Assembly: GCA_037127315.1 (NCBI GenBank)
Contig: JBBBDQ010000308.1
Coordinates: forward strand, 330,001-394,000
DNA from: Ascarosepion bandense
Lineage: Eukaryota > Mollusca > Cephalopoda > Sepiida > Sepiidae
DNA length: 64,000 nt
Reading direction: 5' to 3'
A program made the position numbers and the translations under genes. This document shows positions 57,298 to 64,000 of the stretch, piece by piece; within the stretch, counting starts at the first letter, position 1, and the number at the start of each line of letters is the position of its first letter. Under the pieces are notes generated by a model. That model did no database searches. It was given only the letters and a program-made list of their open reading frames with translations, and was not told where the DNA came from.

Positions 57298-58830
57298 GAC
57301 ACTGAGATCTATCGTACTACGTGGAGACAAACGGAGAAGTTTCCCTTCGAGACACCAACTCAAAAGAAAAAGCACTCACAACCATTGCCGCAGAAAACCC
57401 ATCCAGCAGCTTGACACAGAGATTTCTCCTCTCTTGTGGAAACAAGCTGACAGATCCCTCTTGGAATCATCTCCTCAAGGCTAGAACTCAGTTATCTCGG
57501 AAACCTATCTTTCTTCTCGCAAAATATCACTATTTTCCTATCTCTTTTTAGCCGGGAATAACAGCTGTTGAACAGTTATTTTGAGACATGGGATTGCTCG
57601 TTTTACTCAATAACACAGTCATGATATTTTATCCTCATGTTTTGAGTGTAACATAGTAATTTATTTTGCGCTGTTTTTTTTAAAGGCGCGTTCATTCCAA
57701 GCTCTCACATGCCGCGTGCGACAGAAAATCGCGTGAGAATCTTTCTATTTAAAAAAAAAAACTTTCAATACTTCATTTTCACAAATAATGCAATGTTGAT
57801 AGTAGGAGATAAATGTTTGATATATAGTGCATCTCGAATAGCGAGATGTTTTTGCTGTTTTTGTGCTGCCCTGAACAAAATGCCGAAAAGCATTTTGCTT
57901 TGGACAGCCAGTTTAAACTCAAATTCGCAAAAACACACAGACGAATTTCATTAAAAATCGAAAGATTTTATTCCTCAAATTAGGTAAAAAATCTTAAAGA
58001 AAAATGAAGAAAACAAAGATGAGTCCACTGCGATGAAGAAGGCAGAAATAAAGGAGAGAAAAGGAAAGGCTAGAAACAGAAGGGAGCACGCGAGAACAAA
58101 GAAGAAACAGAAAGGCTAACCACTCCTACCAGCAGCCATGAGGTGGTCTAATATAGCAGTAAAGGCGTTAAGAACTGCGAGGCAGGTGTTTAAATTTAAC
58201 AAAGCAACAAATTTGGAAATGCAGCTCAGCGTTTATATAAAAAAAATAGGCAATTACAACATTGGACATAGTAAAGGCATAACTAAGCGGCTGAGCAAAT
58301 TCTGGACAAAAAGGTCCTTTATTTTTTTCCTAAAATATCTATTTTGGGTCTAGAAAGAACGAGTAACACAGAGATAAAGAGGCGACAACTACTCGTTGTG
58401 CCACAATAATGCGTTTACAATACAAAGGAGATGGAAGGGCTAAGAAGAATGAAATAACATACCAAAGTTATATGAAACGGTGGAAAGGCGAAACGTGCGT
58501 TTGGATACAGGGACCAACAGGAAGAATATGAAGATCCTGCCAAAGAACAATCTCGCTCACGTGGCCTTATCACGTTGTCGAGAGTGGATAAAAAAATGGT
58601 AGGGCGTGATAAAGGACAGGAAATTAAAACAAAAGGAAGCATAATCTATGCTAGAAGGCACAAGAATGAAAGAGAAGGGAAAACAAATAAAATAGAATAA
58701 AAAACAGTAACAAGAAAGATGTCGCAACGAGACGAGTGGTAAAAAGGTAAACAAAAAAAAAGTTTTCGGATTAATTTTTCCTTGAAGACGGAAGGTCCGA
58801 GTTACAAACGTGACACTTGTGATTTATATA
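57298..58830. other. No gene recognised
   Basis: The start (57298-57480) is satellite-related. 57710-57850 is related to 43985-44130. The purine-rich stretch 58000-58700 has several short frames without family signature; VALSRCREWIKKW on the plus strand looks protein-like but is isolated. Confidence 0.4.
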
Positions 58831-58839
58831 TCATTCTTG

Positions 58840-59160
58840 TAATTTCGACGAGCAGTGTTTTACGCTCTCACACTCCGATTGAGTACTATAAACAAATGGT
58901 ATACTTTATTTAAAAAAACAAATACCGTATCTACTCACGCGTCTATTCATCGTTCATTCAGCAATGAATTTGAACACTATGGGCTACTGGCGTGTGTTTA
59001 CATTATAGATATAACACGCTAAAAGTCCGCCTTCCTCTATCGAGTGTACATTGCTCAGAGGTAGAATCGCCGACTGTCAATTCGGTCGGGTTTCAATCCT
59101 GGATAGAATCGTATGTCTAACTGTACTCATGAGCTGCGAAACAGATCTGTCGGAGGATGA

Positions 59161-59162
<2 letters not shown>
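58840..59162 (+). repeat. tRNA-headed SINE with hammerhead-like core, copy C
   Basis: Body CTCTCACACTCCGATTGAGT at 58865, then the tRNA-like GCTCAGAGGTAGAATCGCCG and GGGTTTCAATCC, then CTCATGAG (59127-59134), GCTG joined directly to CGAAAC, and AGATCTGTC. Stem II is deleted and one core base is changed. A (TA)n tract follows. Confidence 0.6.
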
Positions 59163-59206
<44 letters not shown>

Positions 59207-59414
59207 GAGAACTATTCTTAACACGTTGATTCCCATACGGCCAATCGAAGAGTCATAGTGATATACATGTAAGGCCCAAACGACCATTTGTTTGAATAAT
59301 CCTTGCCCACTTGACACATAATAAAGAGTGTATAGCTCGTTGTCTCCCGAGATTTTATATTACGCTTGAACATTTAACCCATAAGAGGTAGCAACAGATT
59401 AGGCAGCTAACTAT

Positions 59415-59415
59415 A

Positions 59416-59470
<55 letters not shown>

Positions 59471-59500
59471 CATCTATTTATCTATCTATTTGAGTTTGTC
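59415..59500. repeat. (TCTA)n microsatellite
   Basis: About 20 units of a 4-bp repeat. A shorter array of the same kind lies at about 60010-60037. Confidence 0.9.
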
Positions 59501-59639
59501 ATTACCTTTCTCTCTATATATATATGTGAACGGGTTTTATTAAAAAGAAGCAGACACAATGTTTGCAATTTATTTAATTTGACATGTCTAAAAGAAAATT
59601 TGCTGCCTAAATGCAAATATATATATCTATATATATATT

Positions 59640-59960
59640 TATACTAACCATACTGATGAGCTGTGATACAGCTAAACAGATATATATATATCTGTTTGGC
59701 TGTATCATAGCTCATCAGTATGGTTAGACTCTGATTGCATTTAACCCAGGATTGAAACCCGACCGAATTGGCGTCAGTCGGCGATTCTACCTCTGGGCTA
59801 TGGGCGCTCGGTAGAAGAAAGTAGACTTTTTAGCATGTATATTATCATTATACACGCCCAGCGCCAGCGTGCTCCAATTCATTAGTGAATGAGCGATGCG
59901 TACATGCCAGAGTAGCTACTGTTTTTCAAAGTCTACCATTCTTCATATATCATTCTCATT
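59640..59960 (-). repeat. tRNA-headed SINE with hammerhead-like cores, copies D/E inverted
   Basis: A core on the plus strand (CTGATGAG at 59653-59660, GCTG-TGATA-CAGC, TAAAC) faces its own complement at 59689-59727 across a TA loop. The reversed SINE then continues with GGATTGAAACCCGACC, GATTCTACCTCTGGGCTATG (tRNA-like complement) and a body to 59960. Both cores keep CTGATGAG but have lost GAAA. Confidence 0.65.
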
Positions 59961-60256
59961 ATCTATATATCTATATATCTATCTCAGATAGATAGATAGA
60001 TAATGGCAAACTATCTATCTATCTATCTATCTATCTCAGCTTGTCCAACAATCACACAACTTTCTTAAATTTGAAGCGAAATGAAAACCCATTGCGCTTC
60101 CTTTAACCAGTTACAGTTGACAACTGATAGCGTCGTTCTCTCACCAGAATTGTCCCTATCATCCAGTTCCTCTTTTCTTCGTACAGGGACTCGTGAACAG
60201 TTGACAATCACAACTTGTTTATTAACGACTACCAAGTTGAGTAAATAAATATTTAC

Positions 60257-60324
60257 CTGACGGTGCCGTCCTCGGCAGCTGCCAACGACCGGCGGTCAAT
60301 TTCCTTTAAGGTGTAATTTTGCAT
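60257..60324 (-). CDS. Possible first coding exon of an unidentified gene
   Basis: On the minus strand an ATG at 60324-60322 opens 22 codons (start MQNYTLKEIDRRSLAAAEDG) that end in CAG followed by GTAAAT, a good donor, at 60256. The exon would end in phase 2. Base composition changes sharply here: the coding stretch and about 100 bp upstream are CpG-containing and much less AT-rich than the surroundings, as at a gene start. The peptide is hydrophilic and looks like real protein, but I do not recognise the family. No matching next exon was found with confidence; a weak candidate is at about 37273-37319. It could instead be a chance open stretch in a repeat, although no second copy occurs in the window. 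Confidence 0.4.
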
Positions 60325-61264
60325 TTTGATTGTTTTGGCGAAAACATTATTTCCGTTTCAGGATTAACGGTTTGGGCAACGGGCCATGAAACCGCGAGAC
60401 ATTCGCAAAAGAATAGTCTGATTGTAGAGTACTTTTGATGTAAATCTAAAATATGCCCGATTTCGATCGATAATGTTCGAACTAAAAAATACTTAGGAAA
60501 AAACAAACGCTTTTTAAAAATCTTCTAATTTAAAATTACCTCTTATAAAAACAATGAAAACTGCAAATTGCTATGTAATAAGAAACCTCCTGAATGGGAA
60601 TAAATGCTGGACAATTTCCTCACAGATGAAGAAGAGCTTCTTCTTCATGTGCAGTGTCCGTTCAGGACGTAGGCCATGATGGACTTCAACTTGGCTCTTT
60701 TTTGAGTTTGAGTTATGTTTAACGGCTTATCAACCTTTGTGGGTTATTTAATGCCAAAAAAAAAGGTGGAGATTTAAGGTATTTTTTTAATGTTCGGTTA
60801 TAGTAAAAAGGTTGATTTAGTCAGATTTTGATGAAAACTTTTTGTCTTTTTTTTTTCATTTTCATTTTAGAAATCTAAAAATGTCTTTTAGTTTTGTGTT
60901 AAAAAATGTTTACCTGAGAATAATTTTTTCCTTCAAAAATGTATTATGGTAATAATTTTTTCTTCAAAAATGTATTCTTACTAATATTTTTCCTTAAAAA
61001 ATGTATATTTTTCTATAAAAGTCTATTTTTATGTATATATTTCTATTAAAGTTTACTCTTATACTTTCATAGTATTTTGACACCAGTTTGGAGGGGTTAA
61101 CTATTTGCCCATAGATGGGACCCTAACAGGTGCTACCACTCCGGGTCAGGGTGGATCTGAGAACAACAGCAATTAAGAGGTGGTCCATGCTCCTCACAAC
61201 CTCCCAATCAGCACTTGACTCTGTCTCTTGTCCCTCTCAATATTTTTCCTCTTGTTATCTCTCC
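60325..61264. other. Possible promoter region, then AT-rich DNA
   Basis: 60325-60440 has raised CpG content and would be the 5' UTR of the candidate exon at 60257. Beyond it, 60585-60690 holds a scrap of family 2 LINE (AATAAATGCTGGACAATTTC). The rest is T-rich. Confidence 0.35.
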
Positions 61265-61685
61265 GAAACCCCGCTCCGCCATTCATTCTTCTTGTTCATG
61301 TACCGTGTTCCTTCAGGACGTAGGCGGTCATGGACTTCCACTTGGCTCTGTCTCTTGTCGCTCTCAATATTTTTTCTCTTGGTATCTCTTCTAAGTCCCG
61401 CTGCTCCATCCATTTGTTCAGACCTAACAAGTACGACTCTTGCTGCTTTTCTCTGTCACTCCTTACCTTTATCCGACCTGTGAGTATTAAATTCTCCAGG
61501 CCCTCTTTCCTCATTAAGTGTCCCAGGAACCTCATTTGTCTCTTCCTGATATTAAGTATGAGTTTTCTTCTCGTTTTCATTCTTTCTAACACCTCATCAT
61601 TGCACACGAGCTCCGTCCATGCTATCCTCAGCATCCTTCTGTAAAACCACATTTCTGCTGTCTCCAGTCTCTCCTTCATTATGAC
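61265..61685 (-). pseudogene. LINE (family 2) C-terminal fragment, reversed
   Basis: One open minus-strand frame of 127 codons reads KERLETAEMWFYRRMLRIAW, NDEVLERMKTRRKLILNIRK, RQMRFLGHLMRKEGLENLIL, ILRATRDRAKWKSMTAYVLK and EHGT, then the stop. It is the C-terminal end of the family 2 protein without defects. It points away from the tandem LINE segment at 61685-61950. Confidence 0.8.
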
Positions 61686-61950
61686 AGGGAATACTGCACA
61701 ATTTCCTCACAGATGAAGAGGCGACATGCGGCAACAGAAACAAAGAAAAGAGTGTTGAACTGCTGTGTAATATCAATCCTCCTATATGGCAGAGAATAGT
61801 GGACAATTTCCTCACTGATAAAGAGGAGACTTGTAACAACAGAAACAGAGGAAGTGTGCTTAACTGCTATGACATGTCAATCCTCCTATATGCCAGTGAA
61901 TGCCTGGCAATTTCCTTAAGTAAAAAAATGATTCGATACCACGGAGGCAA
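61685..61950 (+). repeat. Tandemly repeated LINE segment, part 1
   Basis: Units of about 100 bp repeat the family 2 stretch for ETKKRVLNCCVISILLYG and ECWTISSQMKRRL. Segments with CAATTTCCTCACAGATGAAG and AACAGAAACAAAGAAAAGAG recur in order. Confidence 0.7.
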
Positions 61951-61984
61951 ATAAAAAAGAGCCGGATTAATATATAATATTAAT

Positions 61985-62440
61985 TATCGGCTTCTGCTCC
62001 GATGAACTTAGCTCACTGGTGCCTCCTACATATAAATTTACTCGAGCAACGAGATTAGCAACTAGGTTCCGCCCTTTTTCTGTAAAGCCAATAAAATGTA
62101 AGCGCAAATTCTTCTCCACCAGTTTCTTTTTATCGTACTTCTCGCCTGTAAAATTCTCTTCCGTTTATTTGCTTCCTCGACAGCTACAATCTCCAAATAT
62201 TTAAATATAAAGTCAATAGTCATCTCCTATCTCACTAATCTGCATCCTCACTCTCATGCTCCTTTCTCCGTCCACTCCACTCCACTCACATCAGTATTTT
62301 CATCCTTCTCCTACCCACTTCCTGACACCCCCTATAACCTGTCACTCTTTCTCATAATTTTCCTCCTGTGTAACCCCCTGCAAAACAGTGGCAGTAAAAT
62401 GCCTTGCTTAGGGCAATATGATTATATTAAAAAATTTCTC
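61985..62440 (+). pseudogene. LINE (family 1) 3' end inside the tandem LINE segment
   Basis: The frame reads YKFTRATRLATRFRPFSVKP, then broken LQSPNI-type residues, a 3' UTR and GCCTTGCTTAGGGCAATATG. It separates the two parts of the tandem array. Confidence 0.7.
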
Positions 62441-62870
62441 TTATATGGCAGTGAATGCTGGATAATTTTTTCACAGATAATGAGGAGACTTTCGGTAAAA
62501 GAAACAAACAAAAGAGTGCTAAACTGTTACGTAATATCAATCCTCTATTATAACAGTGGAAGCTAGACAATTAACTGACAGTTGAACAGGAGACGTCAAT
62601 CAACAGAACCAAAGAGAAAATGGCGGAACTTCAATGTAATATCAATCTTCCTATAGGCAGTAAATGTTGGACAGTTTTCTCAAAGGTGAAAAGGAGGCTT
62701 GAGTCAACAGAAACAAAGAAAAGAGAACTGAAATTCCGTGTAATAAAAATCCTCATATATGATCGTGAATGCTGTACATTTTCCTCACAGATGAAATAAA
62801 GACTTGAAATGTCAAAGATATGGATCTACAGAAGGATGCTGAGAATACCATGGATTCAATTTGAGTAAAG
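62440..62870 (+). repeat. Tandemly repeated LINE segment, part 2
   Basis: Four diverged units (GGCAGTGAATGCTGGATAAT near 62449, then near 62558, 62657 and 62763; periods about 100-108 bp) end in the normal continuation WIYRRMLRIPWI. The repeats lie before the position where the single-copy LINE protein continues. Confidence 0.75.
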
Positions 62871-63792
62871 GTATCTTTAATTTGAATAGTAGTATCTAGC
62901 TTAGTGAATAACTGTGTAACGTAGGCCGAATCAAGTTTGTTAAAATCAATTCATCCCAAGGAAGGCGATAATGCTACTAAAAAATTGTTTTGGAGTTATT
63001 TTCGCAGTGGAGGCTAGTATTTGTGCGAAATTCGGTCCTAATACGTTCGATGTACAAAACGTTAGGAACTTGATATAATATTTGTTACGCAGTGTAAGCT
63101 TGCAAGATCGCTGACTACTTTCGTATTCGACTAACTGTCGACTATTATCGTCCAACATCGACTGGCCTTCGTTCCTCTTACTACTCTTAATTAAATTAGG
63201 TGGGAGAGTCTATTCACTATAGAATAGGTGTGTTTCACCATAGCAGAAACAAGAGATTACTAGGAGTGAAGGAGAATGAAAAGACTTTAGGAGCCGGAAA
63301 CCCAATCCTAAAGAGGAATCAAGGGAAAAATTTTGCCTAAAGCTTCACTATTGTAAAATATGTGTTAGTATTAATAAAAAAACAAACTATGTTCCTTTTA
63401 TTCACCTACCTCACAAATGCGTGAAAGAATGTTTGCAATATCTTTATATTAAAGAAAAGATCAGTTAAATGAATGTCTTTTTATTTTAAATAACGGAAAT
63501 ACCCACGAAATAAAACCACGGGGATCTAGTAATAAACATATTTTATTGGAATCTACTGCTATAAACGGGCGCATACGAGATGACGTGTAGCTGAGGTGGG
63601 TGAACAGTCTAACGGTCGTATGTCGTCATCTGTGGGAACTCTGATGTTTCGTGGGTAGTAGTCACTGTCATTGTTATTTGTCATGTCATCTTTTGCTAAA
63701 AAAGTAATTTACCTTCATCCTGTCACTTTTTTGTCATCACAAATTGGTAAAAGAATGTTTGAAATCCTCTCCATTATAATAAAGATTGGGCG
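62871..63792. other. No gene recognised
   Basis: A 70-residue minus-strand frame (62946-63158) has ordinary composition but no family match. The stretch 63560-63640 is less AT-rich. I see no splice-flanked exon. Confidence 0.4.
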
Positions 63793-64000
63793 GACCTGTA
63801 CAACATTACCACCACCTGTAAATGTGTTGATTATCATTTTTTAAAAAAAAGTTTTTCTGTGTATTCTTATCGACTAGTACATAAAGTTTCAGATTTTTAA
63901 AAAATTGCAAAAAATTCAATATTTAAAGATTTTTAGGGGGTGCTCAGTTTCTAATACAACGTTATAGTAAATCGATCCTCCATTTTAGAAACATCCACTT
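63793..64000 (+). repeat. Unclassified repeat, copy of 21140-21350
   Basis: It shares ACCACCACCTGTAAATGTGT, GGTGCTCAGTTTCTAATACA and GTAAATCGATCCTCCATTTT with the copies near 21 kb. It is cut by the window end. Confidence 0.6.

Overview
The window looks like intron-rich, repeat-saturated nuclear DNA from a cephalopod mollusc, most probably an octopus. This is an inference. It rests on low GC, long (TA)n tracts, split genes with GT-AG introns, and twelve copies of one tRNA-derived SINE of the kind described from Octopus. The rest is non-LTR retrotransposons, Penelope-like elements (PLEs) and Tc1/mariner transposons, nearly all broken. No bacterial-type operon, CRISPR array, rRNA or functional tRNA gene was seen.

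One host gene is well supported. It is a DNAJC4-like mitochondrial J-domain protein on the minus strand. Its start-codon exon lies at 34065-34167 and its J-domain exon at 27071-27385. They are separated by a 6.7 kb intron filled with SINEs and LINE fragments. The two exons join in frame (phase 2) with good splice sites. Later exons (linker, membrane segment, tail) were not found and probably lie outside the window. A second, unidentified gene may start on the minus strand at 60257-60324, where a 68-bp coding stretch ends in a good donor site. A weaker possible exon is at about 37273-37319.

Layout. 1-9000: mariner and Tc1 remnants, a MITE, PLE 3' halves, two near-palindromic PLE tails, and a tRNA-headed SINE carrying a decayed hammerhead-ribozyme-like core. 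9000-14000: AT-rich DNA, then a composite PLE (10851-13802) whose RT/GIY-YIG coding half lies between long inverted repeats. 14000-19000: LINE fragments, an unclassified (TA)n-associated repeat and MITEs. 19000-27000: AT-rich DNA with SINEs and a 112-bp tandem duplication. 27000-34200: the DNAJC4-like exons, an RT fragment, an endonuclease fragment, SINEs, a Tc1 element (31692-32900) and a PLE 3' end. 34300-35640: an inverted-repeat structure made of a 29-bp minisatellite. 36000-46000: rearranged mariner remnants, a Tc1 deletion derivative and unclassified repeats. 46000-51300: endonuclease/RT-type LINE copies and a duplicated AT-rich block split by a LINE. 51400-55600: a 141-bp tandem array running into a 530-bp inverted repeat with tRNA-Leu-like arms, and a 93-bp satellite that stays open in one frame. 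56500-63000: a LINE with target-site duplication, the ribozyme-like SINE again, and a tandemly expanded LINE segment.

Apart from the host exons, the genes here are selfish-element genes. The DNAJC4-like protein would act in mitochondria, on the evidence of a basic, Arg/Ser-rich N-terminus and its family. The repeats record an order of insertion: SINEs into mariner and LINE remnants, LINEs into satellite and duplicated DNA.
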